From Bacillus sp. X1(2014) (GTDB taxonomy: Bacteria > Bacillota > Bacilli > Bacillales_B > DSM-18226): a stretch of DNA of 64,000 bases. Positions 14,303 to 25,445 of this stretch are shown here, one piece after another; position 1 is the stretch's first letter, and each line of letters starts with the position of its first letter. Under the pieces are notes generated by a model that searched no databases, was not told where the DNA came from, and was given only the letters and a program-made list of their open reading frames with translations. The translations under genes were made by a program, and so were the position numbers. The stretch is from contig NZ_VEED01000003.1 in assembly GCF_007678255.1 (NCBI RefSeq), positions 186,001 through 250,000 of the forward strand. The letters run 5' to 3'.

Positions 14303-14306
14303 CTTT

Positions 14307-16016
14307 CTATTTCTTCAATTTAAGTACCAATTCCTCATCTGGCGTGACATATACTGTCTGTTGATTATCATAAATCACAAATCCTGGCTTTGCCCCACTT
14401 GGTTTTTTTACAAATCGAACCTTTGTAAAATCAACAGGGACAGAGCTGGAATTGCGTGCCTTACTGAAATAAGCGGCTAATACGGCAGCTTCTCGAATCG
14501 TTTCATTAGAAGGTTCTTTACTGCGAATCACCACGTGTGAGCCAGGGATATCCTTAGTATGAAGCCAAATCTCATCCCTTGCTGCCAATTTATTAGTTAA
14601 ATAATCATTTTGCTTATTATTTTTGCCAACGATAATATCTGTACCATCGCTAGAAAGAAAATGATCTAATATTGGTTTGGCATTTTGTGCCTTCTTCAAT
14701 TTCTTCTTTTGCCGTTCCCGAATGTAGCCGCCCTCCACTAGTTCTTCGCGAATCTCTTGAATATCTTTAGGGGAGGCAGCTTGTACCTGCTGTAATAAAT
14801 TATCAAAGTAGGAAACTTCAACTTGGGCTTTCTCGATTTGCTCAATAACAATTTCAACTGCATTTTTTGCCTTCTGGTATTTTGAAAAATACTTTTGGGC
14901 ATTTTCAGATGGTGTCTTCCGCGGGTCTAATGGAATGATAATCGTCCCGCCTAATTCATCATAATAATTGAGCACTTCAATTTCACGCATCCCTTTATTG
15001 GCTGCATATAAATTGGCCGTTAAAAGTTCCCCATATCGTTGAAATTGTTCTGCACGCTCAGCTTCTTTTAATGTAACGTTCAGTTTGTTAATTTTCTTTT
15101 CATTCTTTTCTTTTTCATTATGAATAAATCGTTCAATATCATTTCCTTGCTGCTTTACCCGATCTCTTTCGGCTTTGCCAAAATAAAACCGGTCAAGCAT
15201 TTCACTTATTGTGGGATATGTTTTTATTTCTCCTTTCAGATGCTCAAGTGGAAATAAGTAAAATGCGTCCTTCCCGCCTGCCGAGATAATGGAGGGGGAA
15301 ATATCACCTGATTCAACTTTTTTAACCATACTTATAAACGTTCCCGGGACAGTAGCACGATTGGCAATTCCACTTTGGAATATTACTTCTTTAGCGAATA
15401 GGGGTGAAATTCCAGCAAATTGTTCAACTAATTGGCGGTCAATCTTCCCTGCATTGAAATCAATTTTTCTTAATAGGTCGTCTTGGTCACAATGGAATGG
15501 ATTTTGCTTATGCTGTTCTGGTGGAAAAACATAAGGCTGTCCTGGCATTATTGCCCTGTGGCTGTTCACAGCAAAGGAGACATGCTTGATGCTGTCAAGA
15601 ATGATATTCCGGGATTTATCAACGAGCACAATATTGCTGTGTCTACCCATAATTTCAATAATTAATTGTTTGTAGCTAATATCCCCAATCTCATTCCTGC
15701 CCTTAATTTCTAGAACAATCATGCGATCGGTTTCTTTTTGATATAAATCCTCTAATATATAACCCTCAATATGTTTCCTGAGCAGCATACAAAACATTGG
15801 CGGCTCACTTGGATTTTCATATGCCTCTTCCGTGAATTGAACTCGTGCATAGCTTGGGTGCGCCGATAATAGCAGTTTTTGATTTACCCCATTGGCGCGA
15901 ATGGTGAGAATCACTTCATTTTTATAGGGCTGATGAACTTTATTAATCCTTCCGCCCTTTAACGAACGGACAAGTTCATCGACCATTGCTTTTGTAAATA
16001 AACCATCAAATGACAT
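14307..16016 (-). CDS. rqcH: ribosome-associated quality control protein RqcH (NFACT family)
   Basis: Rqc2/NEMF homologue. In Bacillus it binds stalled 50S subunits and recruits tRNA-Ala to add C-terminal alanine tails. 569 residues. NFACT-N domain at about 1-220, a long charged coiled coil at about 275-440, and an NFACT-R domain near the C-terminus (WLHTKDIPGSHVVIR). Older annotation calls it fibronectin-binding protein. I chose the ATG at 16016 giving MSFDGLF; AAAGGA sits 8-9 bases upstream, whereas the ATG nine bases earlier abuts the RBS. Confidence 0.93.
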   Translation of the reverse strand: MSFDGLFTKAMVDELVRSLKGGRINKVHQPYKNEVILTIRANGVNQKLLLSAHPSYARVQFTEEAYENPSEPPMFCMLLRKHIEGYILEDLYQKETDRMIVLEIKGRNEIGDISYKQLIIEIMGRHSNIVLVDKSRNIILDSIKHVSFAVNSHRAIMPGQPYVFPPEQHKQNPFHCDQDDLLRKIDFNAGKIDRQLVEQFAGISPLFAKEVIFQSGIANRATVPGTFISMVKKVESGDISPSIISAGGKDAFYLFPLEHLKGEIKTYPTISEMLDRFYFGKAERDRVKQQGNDIERFIHNEKEKNEKKINKLNVTLKEAERAEQFQRYGELLTANLYAANKGMREIEVLNYYDELGGTIIIPLDPRKTPSENAQKYFSKYQKAKNAVEIVIEQIEKAQVEVSYFDNLLQQVQAASPKDIQEIREELVEGGYIRERQKKKLKKAQNAKPILDHFLSSDGTDIIVGKNNKQNDYLTNKLAARDEIWLHTKDIPGSHVVIRSKEPSNETIREAAVLAAYFSKARNSSSVPVDFTKVRFVKKPSGAKPGFVIYDNQQTVYVTPDEELVLKLKK

Positions 16017-16049
16017 GGAAAACATCCTTTACTACATTCATATGAATTA

Positions 16050-16078
16050 ATTATAGCTTACTAAAAAAAGACTGTCTT
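16050..16078 (-). promoter_or_regulatory. candidate sigma-A promoter for rqcH
   Basis: Minus strand AAGACA (16078-16073), a 17-bp spacer and a perfect TATAAT (16055-16050), about 35 bases before the rqcH start. Confidence 0.55.
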
Positions 16079-16199
16079 ATTTTAACTTATTATCTAATTT
16101 AACTTTCACTATATCATAGCATTTTTTGGGACGACCCTGAATAAGCTTTCTTTAGAGTATGTATTTATAGGTATTTAAAGGGGGAAGTGAGATGGTCGG

Positions 16200-18878
16200 A
16201 TGAAATTCCATGAAATGAAGATAGATCAAGTAGAAAAGGCCCTAGAAACCGACTTTTCTTCTGGATTATCGCAGGAAGAAGTAAAAAAACGGGTGAAGCT
16301 GCACGGTCTAAATGAATTGGACGAAGGAGAAAAGCAATCAGCTTTACTCTTATTTTTTAGTCAATTTAAGGATTTTATGGTTTTAGTTTTGCTTGCTGCT
16401 ACACTTATATCTGGGTTGCTTGGCGAATACATTGATGCCATTGCGATTATCGCCATCGTCATTATTAATGGCTTTCTAGGCTTCTTTCAAGAAAGAAGAG
16501 CGGAGAGATCACTTCAGGCTTTAAAGGAATTATCTGCTCCACAAGTTTCGGTGCTTCGGGATGGACAGTGGATCAAGATCCCATCGAAAGAAATTGTTAT
16601 TGGGGATGTTTTGAAGTTTACTAGCGGGGACCGAATTGGTGCAGATGTGAGGGTAATTGAATCAAAAAGTTTAGAGATTGAAGAATCGGCCCTTACAGGT
16701 GAGTCTGTTCCTGTTTCTAAACATATCGAATCATTAGCTAATCCAAACCCAGGAATAGGTGATATGGAGAATATTGCCTTTATGGGTACAATGATTACGA
16801 GGGGAAGCGGTGTTGGAGTCGTCATTGCAACAGGAATGAAAACAGCTATGGGGCAAATTGCTGATTTACTCCAAAATGCAGAGACACAGGATACACCATT
16901 ACAGCGGCGTTTAGAACAATTGGGGAAAATTTTAATAACTGTCGCATTGTTGTTAACTGTTTTGGTTGTGGTGGTTGGTGTTTTAAGGGGCCACGACATT
17001 TATGAGATGTTTTTAGCAGGTGTTTCACTTGCTGTTGCCGCCATTCCGGAGGGGCTCCCAGCGATTGTCACAGTAGCATTATCCCTTGGTGTCCAAAAAA
17101 TGATTAAGAAAAATGCGATTGTTAGGAAGCTTCCAGCGGTTGAAACACTCGGCTGTGCATCGGTCATATGTTCAGATAAAACGGGAACGATGACGCAAAA
17201 CAAAATGACCGTTACTCACTTATGGAGCGGGGGGCAAACCTGGACTGTAGATGGGGTCGGTTATCAACCCCAAGGAAATTTTTATAGAAATGAACGAAAT
17301 ATAAATCCTAAAGATGAAAAGGCATTGCAGCAGATGCTGATTTTTGGGATGTTATGCAATCATTCTGATTTAGTTGTCAGGGATGATGATTATTTTCTTG
17401 ATGGAGATCCAACTGAAGGAGCACTATTAGTAAGTGCTATGAAAGCAGGTTTTGATCGTCCAAAATTACTAGATGAATTTACAATTATTAAAGAATTCCC
17501 CTTTGATTCAGCACGTAAGATGATGAGTGTGCATGTTCAAGACAAGCAGGGACGGAATTTCATTGTCACCAAAGGGGCACCAGATGTCCTATTAGGAATT
17601 AGTGAATCTGTCCTTTGGGACGAGAGAACCCAATTTTTAAATAAAGAAACACAGGTTAAAGTACAAGAGGCAATAAACGGTCTTGCGTCACAGGCTCTTC
17701 GAACGATTGCGATTGCCTTTAAACCAATTCAGGCTAATACAGTCATTTTAAGTGAGCATGAGGCAGAGAAGAATCTAACCCTAATTGGTATCCAAGGAAT
17801 GATAGACCCGCCAAGACCTGAAGTGAAAAAAGCGGTCAAGGAATGTAAGGAAGCAGGCATAAAAACAGTTATGATAACCGGTGACCATGTGATCACTGCT
17901 AAAGCAATTGCCTCCCAACTTGGAATCATAACCAATAAGAGTAGGGTCATTGATGGAAATGCCCTATCGCAAATGTCTGTAGAAGAATTGGAAGAAGTCG
18001 TTGATGATGTTTCCGTTTTCGCCAGGGTATCTCCAGAGCATAAACTGAAAATTGTCAAAGCATTACAAAATCGCGGCCATATTGTTGCGATGACGGGTGA
18101 TGGAGTAAATGATGCTCCAGCCATTAAAGCGGCTGATATTGGAGTGGCGATGGGAATTACCGGTACAGATGTTGCAAAAGAGGCATCTGCACTAGTACTG
18201 TTGGATGATAACTTCGCAACAATTAAAGCAGCGATTGTTGAAGGTAGAAATATATACGAAAACATCCGGAAATTTGTCCGCTACTTACTAGCTTCCAATG
18301 TTGGTGAAATTTTGGTCATGTTGTTTGCGATGGTTTTAGCGCTGCCGCTCCCGCTAATCCCTATCCAAATTCTCTGGGTTAATTTGGTAACAGATGGTTT
18401 GCCGGCGATGGCACTTGGACTTGACCGACCAGAAGAAAATGTGATGAAACGTAAGCCGCGCAGTCCTGATGAAGGTGTTTTTTCGCGCGGGTTAGGCTGG
18501 AAAGTTGTATCACGGGGCTTCCTAATAGGGATTGTAACATTGTTGTCCTTCATGGTTGTCTATCATAACGATCCGACACAGTTGCAATATGCACAAACTG
18601 TTGCCTTTGCAACACTCGTAATGGCACAGCTCATTCATGTATTTGATTGCCGTAGTGAAAAATCAGTTCTGTCGAGAAATCCTTTTGGAAATCAGTATCT
18701 TGTTTGGGCGGTGATATCTTCATTAGTATTGATGCTGGTTGTTATCTATTACCAGCCATTACAGCCTGTTTTCCATACGCTCCCGATCGCAGCTAAGGAT
18801 TGGCTTCTGATTGTTGGGTTATCATCGATTCCAACTTTTTTACTAGCTGGTTCATTTTTGTTAAGAAAAACAAAATAA
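16200..18878 (+). CDS. yloB: P-type cation-transporting ATPase, SERCA-like Ca2+ pump (YloB)
   Basis: An 892-residue membrane P2A ATPase. Order: N-terminal cation-ATPase domain, TGES actuator motif (near residue 167), PEGLP in membrane helix 4 (near 283), phosphorylated aspartate in DKTGTMTQ (near 326), hinge TGDGVNDAPA, and a C-terminal block of membrane helices. B. subtilis YloB is a Ca2+ ATPase linked to spores; specificity here is inferred. ATG 16200 lies 16 bases after AAGGGGG, a loose spacing; a closer ATG at 16192 opens only a three-codon frame. Confidence 0.92.
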   Translation: MKFHEMKIDQVEKALETDFSSGLSQEEVKKRVKLHGLNELDEGEKQSALLLFFSQFKDFMVLVLLAATLISGLLGEYIDAIAIIAIVIINGFLGFFQERRAERSLQALKELSAPQVSVLRDGQWIKIPSKEIVIGDVLKFTSGDRIGADVRVIESKSLEIEESALTGESVPVSKHIESLANPNPGIGDMENIAFMGTMITRGSGVGVVIATGMKTAMGQIADLLQNAETQDTPLQRRLEQLGKILITVALLLTVLVVVVGVLRGHDIYEMFLAGVSLAVAAIPEGLPAIVTVALSLGVQKMIKKNAIVRKLPAVETLGCASVICSDKTGTMTQNKMTVTHLWSGGQTWTVDGVGYQPQGNFYRNERNINPKDEKALQQMLIFGMLCNHSDLVVRDDDYFLDGDPTEGALLVSAMKAGFDRPKLLDEFTIIKEFPFDSARKMMSVHVQDKQGRNFIVTKGAPDVLLGISESVLWDERTQFLNKETQVKVQEAINGLASQALRTIAIAFKPIQANTVILSEHEAEKNLTLIGIQGMIDPPRPEVKKAVKECKEAGIKTVMITGDHVITAKAIASQLGIITNKSRVIDGNALSQMSVEELEEVVDDVSVFARVSPEHKLKIVKALQNRGHIVAMTGDGVNDAPAIKAADIGVAMGITGTDVAKEASALVLLDDNFATIKAAIVEGRNIYENIRKFVRYLLASNVGEILVMLFAMVLALPLPLIPIQILWVNLVTDGLPAMALGLDRPEENVMKRKPRSPDEGVFSRGLGWKVVSRGFLIGIVTLLSFMVVYHNDPTQLQYAQTVAFATLVMAQLIHVFDCRSEKSVLSRNPFGNQYLVWAVISSLVLMLVVIYYQPLQPVFHTLPIAAKDWLLIVGLSSIPTFLLAGSFLLRKTK

Positions 18879-18893
18879 AGTGTGTTATAATCC

Positions 18894-18934
18894 AAAAGGT
18901 AATAGATTCCACTCTATTACCTTTTGTCTTTTTT
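18894..18934 (+). terminator. terminator after yloB
   Basis: A 13-14 bp stem, AAAAGGTAATAGA with TCTATTACCTTTT, then a T-rich run. Confidence 0.88.
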
Positions 18935-18975
18935 GAAAAATTTAGGGGGCAGATCAATTTTTCAGGAGATTGGAT

Positions 18976-19860
18976 GTGCACAAAATGGTAACTAGTATGA
19001 CGGGATTCGGAAGAGCTAAGGCAGAGTCAGATTTTTTCTCTGTTAATGTGGAAATAAAAACAGTGAACCACCGTTTTTGTGAAATGAATATCCGCATGCC
19101 CAGGCAGCTATTAAAAATAGAAGATCGTTTGAAAAAGAAACTAAGTCAGTATATCCGCCGTGGCAGAGTTGAAGTTTATGTCAGCTTAGAGGGTGAAGGC
19201 AGCGTAAATCGAAAAGTCCATGTTGACTGGAAACTCCTTGATGAATATTCCCAAATCATCAAACAGGTACGTGAAAAGTATAATGTTGAAGGAATAGTCA
19301 CACTTCAGGATTTACTTAGTCGAAGTGAACTCTTACATATTGAAGAAAGTGAAATCGGCAATGATGAGCTTGAAAAGCTAGTTCTAGAAGCAACAGAGGA
19401 AGCTGCCAATTTATTAAAACAAATGCGATTGGCAGAAGGAGATGAATTAAAAAAGGATTTGCTCGCTATCTTGTCACAATTAGAAATTAATGTGATGGAA
19501 CTTCAAAAATTCGCTCCACTCGTTGTTCAATCATATAAAGAGCGCTTAACAAAAAGGATGGAAGAATTCGTTAATGGCCAATTGGATGAAACGAGGATAT
19601 TAACGGAAGTTGCCGTTTTTGCTGATAAAGCTGATATCAGTGAAGAAATTACCCGTTTAAAAAGCCATATTCAACAGTTCTTGCATACCCTGCAAAGTAT
19701 GGAACCAATTGGAAGAAAATTAGACTTTATCGTTCAAGAAATGAACAGAGAAGCAAATACGATTGGATCAAAAGCAAATGACTCCAACATTGCTAAACAG
19801 GTTGTTGATATTAAAAGTTTGCTCGAGAAGCTGAAGGAACAGGTTCAAAATATCGAGTGA
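18976..19860 (+). CDS. yloC: YicC/YloC family endoribonuclease
   Basis: 294 residues, with the family N-terminus MTGFGRA and the C-terminal DUF1732-type region (LDFIVQEMNREANTIGSKA). The E. coli homologue YicC has been described as an endoribonuclease. GTG 18976 is 7 bases from AGGAG (18964-18968) and is my choice; ATG 18985 is possible, while TTG 18970 is too close to the RBS. It is followed by remA, gmk and rpoZ in what looks like one operon. Confidence 0.87.
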   Translation: MHKMVTSMTGFGRAKAESDFFSVNVEIKTVNHRFCEMNIRMPRQLLKIEDRLKKKLSQYIRRGRVEVYVSLEGEGSVNRKVHVDWKLLDEYSQIIKQVREKYNVEGIVTLQDLLSRSELLHIEESEIGNDELEKLVLEATEEAANLLKQMRLAEGDELKKDLLAILSQLEINVMELQKFAPLVVQSYKERLTKRMEEFVNGQLDETRILTEVAVFADKADISEEITRLKSHIQQFLHTLQSMEPIGRKLDFIVQEMNREANTIGSKANDSNIAKQVVDIKSLLEKLKEQVQNIE

Positions 19861-19920
19861 ACCTTGTTTAGAAATGGTTTGAGACGGTCAAAATATATTA
19901 TTAATGATTGGATGAAGACC

Positions 19921-20810
<890 letters not shown>

Positions 20811-20811
20811 A

Positions 20812-21030
20812 ATGTTATATCCTTCTATTGATTCGTTGCTTGAAAAAATTGATTCTAAATACTCACTAGTGTCCGTAGCTGCAAAACGTGCACGGGTAAT
20901 GTCCCAAGTAAAGGATGAAAGATTACCAAAATATGTTTCCCATAAGCATGTAGGTAAAGCACTTGAGGAAATTTATAGTGGTGAATTAACGTACCGGATT
21001 TCTAAAAAGGCAGATGCACCTGCTGATTAA
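20812..21030 (+). CDS. rpoZ: RNA polymerase omega subunit
   Basis: 72 residues. The omega core is visible as [23 protein letters not shown] and a later [11 protein letters not shown] 20812 directly follows the gmk stop, with GGAGG at 20798-20802. Small accessory subunit that binds beta-prime and aids polymerase assembly. It closes the yloC-remA-gmk-rpoZ group before a terminator. Confidence 0.95.
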   Translation: MLYPSIDSLLEKIDSKYSLVSVAAKRARVMSQVKDERLPKYVSHKHVGKALEEIYSGELTYRISKKADAPAD

Positions 21031-21061
21031 TATATAATTATATGATTAGAAATCATTAGAG

Positions 21062-21108
21062 AAGGCGTGACAAAAGGGAGAAACCTTACGTGTCAGCCTT
21101 TTTTATTT
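21062..21108 (+). terminator. terminator after rpoZ
   Basis: AAGGCGTGACA pairs with TGTCAGCCTT (one bulge) around a long loop and is followed by TTTTTT. Confidence 0.82.
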
Positions 21109-21222
21109 TGGTGATTCAATATTTAGTGGATTTTGTCGAATGATAGTAGGTAAAAGATGAAAAATTGCATTCATTCTTGCATAATAAAAGAAAGACTAAT
21201 GGACTAAGAAGCGGGGGAAGCG

Positions 21223-22446
21223 ATGATGAAAGATAAAAAAATATTATTATGTGTGACGGGTGGAATCGCTGTCTATAAAGCAGCAGCACTAACAAGTAAG
21301 CTTGTTCAAACTGGAGCACAAGTAAAAGTTATTTTAAGTGAATCAGCTCAAAAGTTTGTTACCCCATTAACCTTTCAGGCATTATCCCGCAATGAAGTGT
21401 ATGTTGATACTTTTGTTGAAATCAATCCGCGAGTCATTGCACATATTGATTTAGCAGATTGGGCTGATTTAATTCTAGTTGCTCCGGCTACGGCAAATAC
21501 GATTGGGAAAATTGCGAGTGGAATCGCTGATAATATGATAACAACAACACTGCTTGCAGCCACCTCACCTGTTTGGATTGCCCCTGCTATGAATGTACAT
21601 ATGTACGATCATCCTGCTGTGAAAAAAAACCTTTCACTTTTAGCGGAATATGGTTATCAATTCATCGAACCTAGTGAAGGGTATCTTGCCTGTGGCTATG
21701 TTGGAAAGGGCCGCTTAGAAGAACCGGAAAAAATTGTGGATCTCATCCGAGAATTTTTTATCAACCAAGATCACCAAACATTAAAAGGAAAAACGGTTGT
21801 GGTAACAGCAGGTCCTACACGTGAAAAGATTGATCCTGTTCGTTTTATTTCAAATCATTCGACTGGGAAAATGGGGTATGCGCTAGCTGAAGAGGCAAAG
21901 AGACAAGGGGCTCAAGTTGTATTGGTTTCAGGTCCGGTCAATCTTTCAGCTTCTTTAGGAATCGAAGTGGTGAAAGTGGAAAGCGCTGAGGAAATGTACA
22001 AGGCTGTTATGGAATATTATTCATTAGCGGATGTTGTCATAAAAACAGCAGCTGTTGCTGATTACCGTCCAAAAACCAGCTATGAACATAAGGTAAAAAA
22101 GCAAGCTGGTGACTCGAGTATTGAATTGGAAAGAACAAAAGATATCCTAATGGAACTGGGAAAGAGGAAAAAGAACCAAGTGCTTGTTGGCTTTGCCGCT
22201 GAAACGGAAAATGTAGAAGAGTATGCCAGAAAAAAATTAGCTGCCAAAAATGCTGATATGATTGTCGCCAACAATGTGAAGGCGGAAGGGGCAGGGTTTG
22301 GGACAGACACGAATATTGTGACCCTGTATAAACGATCAGGAAACCCAGTCGATTTACCACTTATGTCAAAAAGTAATGTAGCAAAAATGATTATAGAAGA
22401 AATTACTTCCCTTTTGAAGGATATGGATGAAAATGGAAATAGCTAG
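21223..22446 (+). CDS. coaBC: bifunctional phosphopantothenoylcysteine decarboxylase / phosphopantothenate-cysteine ligase
   Basis: Two consecutive coenzyme A steps in one chain of 407 residues. CoaC (about 1-185) is a flavoprotein with PAMNVHMY and the active-site cysteine in YLACGYVGKGR. CoaB (about 190-400) has AGPTREKIDPVRFISN and KTAAVADYRP. GGGGGAAG precedes the paired ATGs at 21223/21226. It overlaps priA by 20 bases. Confidence 0.95.
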   Translation: MMKDKKILLCVTGGIAVYKAAALTSKLVQTGAQVKVILSESAQKFVTPLTFQALSRNEVYVDTFVEINPRVIAHIDLADWADLILVAPATANTIGKIASGIADNMITTTLLAATSPVWIAPAMNVHMYDHPAVKKNLSLLAEYGYQFIEPSEGYLACGYVGKGRLEEPEKIVDLIREFFINQDHQTLKGKTVVVTAGPTREKIDPVRFISNHSTGKMGYALAEEAKRQGAQVVLVSGPVNLSASLGIEVVKVESAEEMYKAVMEYYSLADVVIKTAAVADYRPKTSYEHKVKKQAGDSSIELERTKDILMELGKRKKNQVLVGFAAETENVEEYARKKLAAKNADMIVANNVKAEGAGFGTDTNIVTLYKRSGNPVDLPLMSKSNVAKMIIEEITSLLKDMDENGNS

Positions 22447-24844
22447 CGTGATTGTGGATGTACCGACAAAACAAACGGACCGGGCTTTCGATTATTTGAT
22501 TCCAGAGCAGTGGAGCGAAGTGATCCAGCCTGGAATGAGAGTAATCGTCCCATTCGGTCCTCGGAAGATCCAAGGGTTTGTCACTTCATTAAAATCACAC
22601 TCAGAATTCAAAAAGTTAAGAGAGATTATCGAGCCAATGGAGCTCGAGCCTGTTTTAAATAAAGAATTATTAGAACTAGGCGATTGGCTGACCGAACATA
22701 CACTTTGTTTTAAAATTTTTTCCTATCAGGTAATGCTTCCCGCTGCATTAAAAGCAAAGTATGAAAAAAAAGTGAAACTTGCTAAAGGGGTACAACTGGC
22801 TGATTTATCAGAACCCCTCCAAGCTCTTTTTGAAAATAAAGCAATAGTTGACTGGGAAGTCGCATTAAAAAATGGAATGGTTCCATTATTACAAAAAGAG
22901 GCAGCGAAAGGAAAACTGGAAGTCACATACATTGTTAAGGAAAAGGTCAAAAAGAAACAACTTAAGTTTGTCCGTCCATTAACTTCTGTTGCTGAATTAG
23001 AAGAGGTCATTGAGAGTTTCCCCAAGAAAGCAGAAAAGCAAAAACAAGTATTAAGTTATTTTGTCGATCACTTTGAACCAATCGAATCAAGACAACTGGT
23101 CGCGGAAATAAAAACGACATCCTCAACTATTAAAGCTCTTGTCGAAAAAAAGCTCCTAATTGAGTATGACATGGAGGTATATCGTGATCCATTTGAAGAT
23201 AAGACGTTTAAAAGAACAAAGCCATTACCATTAACCAATTCCCAACAAACAGCGATTGCTCCAATTCTTAACTCCATTGAATCCAATCGGCATGAGGTAT
23301 TTTTACTGTACGGTGTAACGGGAAGTGGGAAAACAGAAATCTACCTCCAATCAATCCAAGAGGTGATTGAGAGAGGACAGGAGGCGATTGTTCTTGTACC
23401 GGAAATTTCGCTTACCCCTCAAATGGTTAATCGTTTTAAAGGAAGATTCGGGGATTTAGTGGCTGTTTTGCACAGTGGTTTATCTGCAGGAGAAAAATAT
23501 GACGAGTGGCGTAAGATACAACGTAAGGAAGTAAAAGTAGCAGTTGGGGCTAGATCCGCAATTTTTGCACCATTTGAGAATTTAGGCATCATTATCATTG
23601 ATGAGGAACACGAAACAAGCTATAAGCAGGAGGAAATGCCTCGTTATCATGCCAGGGATGTAGCCATTGAAAGAGCAAAAAACTATCACTGCCCAGTGGT
23701 ACTTGGAAGTGCAACCCCATCGCTCGAATCATTCGCTAGGGCTCAAAAGAAGGTGTATCATCTTTTATCACTTCCTAATCGGATGAATAATCAATCCCTG
23801 CCTTCAGTGGAGATCATTGACATGCGCGAAGAGCTTCGTAATGGAAATCGTTCAATGTTTTCAAGCAAGCTTTTTGAAATGTTAAAGGACCGTATCGAAA
23901 AAAAACAACAATCTGTTTTATTTTTAAATAAACGTGGACATTCCTCATTTGTGATGTGCCGGGATTGCGGGTACGTGATGAATTGTCCTAATTGTGACAT
24001 ATCGCTAACCTACCATCGTGTTCACGAACAAATGAAATGTCATTATTGTGGCTATGAAAGCCAAGTGCCGACGCAATGTCCAGAGTGCTCCAGTGAATAT
24101 ATCCGCTATTTTGGGACTGGTACACAAAAGGTGGAAGATGAGTTGGGAAAAATTCTTCCAGAAGCCAGGGTCATTCGTATGGATGTGGATACAACAGGAC
24201 GAAAGGGATCCCACGAACGATTATTAACCGATTTTCAAAATGGGAAAGCAGATATTCTCCTCGGGACACAAATGATTGCTAAAGGCTTGGATTTCCCCAA
24301 TATCACCTTAGTTGGAGTGCTTTCGGCTGATACTATGCTTCATTTACCAGATTTTCGTGCCTCTGAAAAAACCTTTCAATTATTAACACAAGTAAGTGGG
24401 AGGGCAGGACGTCACCAATTGCCAGGAGAGGTGATTATTCAAACCTACACTCCTGAACATTATAGTGTTGAGCTTGCTGGGACACAGGATTACGATCTCT
24501 TTTATCAACAAGAAATGATGATGCGTAAAACACATCATTATCCACCATTTTATTATCTATCATTGATTACTGTCAGTCATGAACAGTTAATGACAGTCGT
24601 CACAGCTACCGAGAAAATTGTTAATTATGTCCGGTCCCAGGTTTCTAATGCTGCAGTCGTTTTAGGGCCAGCTGCCTCGCCAATTCCTAGGATTAATAAT
24701 AGATATCGCTATCAATGTCTGATAAAATACAAGCGGGAACCGAACTTGACAAAAATGTTAAAAACCATTTTGGATCAATATCAAACAGATACAAAGAGTG
24801 GTTTACTGGTAACAATAGATGTGAATCCATTTATTTTAATGTAA
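22427..24844 (+). CDS. priA: primosomal protein N', replication restart helicase
   Basis: 805-residue 3'-5' superfamily 2 helicase that reloads DnaB-type helicase at stalled forks. N-terminal DNA-binding region, Walker A GVTGSGKTEIYLQ (about residue 295), DEEH box, a zinc-binding insert of eight cysteines (CRDCGYVMNCPNC to CPECSS, about 509-550) and the helicase C domain (QVSGRAGR). GAAGG supports ATG 22427; ATG 22433 is possible. It overlaps coaBC. Confidence 0.96.
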   Translation: MKMEIASVIVDVPTKQTDRAFDYLIPEQWSEVIQPGMRVIVPFGPRKIQGFVTSLKSHSEFKKLREIIEPMELEPVLNKELLELGDWLTEHTLCFKIFSYQVMLPAALKAKYEKKVKLAKGVQLADLSEPLQALFENKAIVDWEVALKNGMVPLLQKEAAKGKLEVTYIVKEKVKKKQLKFVRPLTSVAELEEVIESFPKKAEKQKQVLSYFVDHFEPIESRQLVAEIKTTSSTIKALVEKKLLIEYDMEVYRDPFEDKTFKRTKPLPLTNSQQTAIAPILNSIESNRHEVFLLYGVTGSGKTEIYLQSIQEVIERGQEAIVLVPEISLTPQMVNRFKGRFGDLVAVLHSGLSAGEKYDEWRKIQRKEVKVAVGARSAIFAPFENLGIIIIDEEHETSYKQEEMPRYHARDVAIERAKNYHCPVVLGSATPSLESFARAQKKVYHLLSLPNRMNNQSLPSVEIIDMREELRNGNRSMFSSKLFEMLKDRIEKKQQSVLFLNKRGHSSFVMCRDCGYVMNCPNCDISLTYHRVHEQMKCHYCGYESQVPTQCPECSSEYIRYFGTGTQKVEDELGKILPEARVIRMDVDTTGRKGSHERLLTDFQNGKADILLGTQMIAKGLDFPNITLVGVLSADTMLHLPDFRASEKTFQLLTQVSGRAGRHQLPGEVIIQTYTPEHYSVELAGTQDYDLFYQQEMMMRKTHHYPPFYYLSLITVSHEQLMTVVTATEKIVNYVRSQVSNAAVVLGPAASPIPRINNRYRYQCLIKYKREPNLTKMLKTILDQYQTDTKSGLLVTIDVNPFILM

Positions 24845-24959
24845 CCAGCTTAAGACCTGAGGCTTCCAAAGGTTAATAATTTGCATTTTTGGTGAAAATG
24901 TAAGCAATAAAAAAATTTAATTACGCCTTTCTTAAAATGGCATTAATGGGGGAAATGAA

Positions 24960-25445
24960 TTGCCAATCCTAAAAGTAGTAAATTACCCAGCTGAAATACT
25001 TGAACAGACTTGCAAGACAGTTGTAAAGTTTGATAGAAAGCTGGCCAAAGTACTTGATAATATGTATGACACAATGATTGAATATGATGGGGTAGGGCTT
25101 GCTGCCCCGCAAATTGGATTAGACCAACGCATTGCAATTGTCGATATCGATGATGAATTAGGGACAATTGAAATGATAAACCCAGTAATCTTAGAAACAT
25201 CTGGTGAACAAACTGGACCAGAAGGTTGTCTAAGTTTCCCTGGATTATTTGGTGAAGTGACAAGACCCAATATTGTTAAAATTGAGGCATTTGATCGTAA
25301 AGGGAGAAAATATACATTAGAAGCAGAGGGCTTCCTCGCAAGAGCCATTCAACATGAAATCGATCACCTTGATGGGATTTTATTTACAACAAAGGTGACA
25401 AGATATTTAGAGGAAGATGAGTTAAAAGGAGTAGAAGCTGAATGA
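24960..25445 (+). CDS. def: peptide deformylase
   Basis: Removes the formyl group from nascent N-termini. 161 residues. The three motifs are intact: [18 protein letters not shown] (metal cysteine) and QHEIDHLDG (metal histidines and catalytic glutamate). The start is TTG 24960, 7 bases after GGGGGA; no better start is in frame. It overlaps fmt by ATGA, a functional pair since Fmt adds the formyl group that Def removes. Confidence 0.95.
   Translation: MPILKVVNYPAEILEQTCKTVVKFDRKLAKVLDNMYDTMIEYDGVGLAAPQIGLDQRIAIVDIDDELGTIEMINPVILETSGEQTGPEGCLSFPGLFGEVTRPNIVKIEAFDRKGRKYTLEAEGFLARAIQHEIDHLDGILFTTKVTRYLEEDELKGVEAE

Noticed and set aside
17729..18265. 178-codon minus-strand frame opposite yloB
   Set aside because: Serine/threonine-rich composition typical of an antisense shadow of a P-type ATPase.
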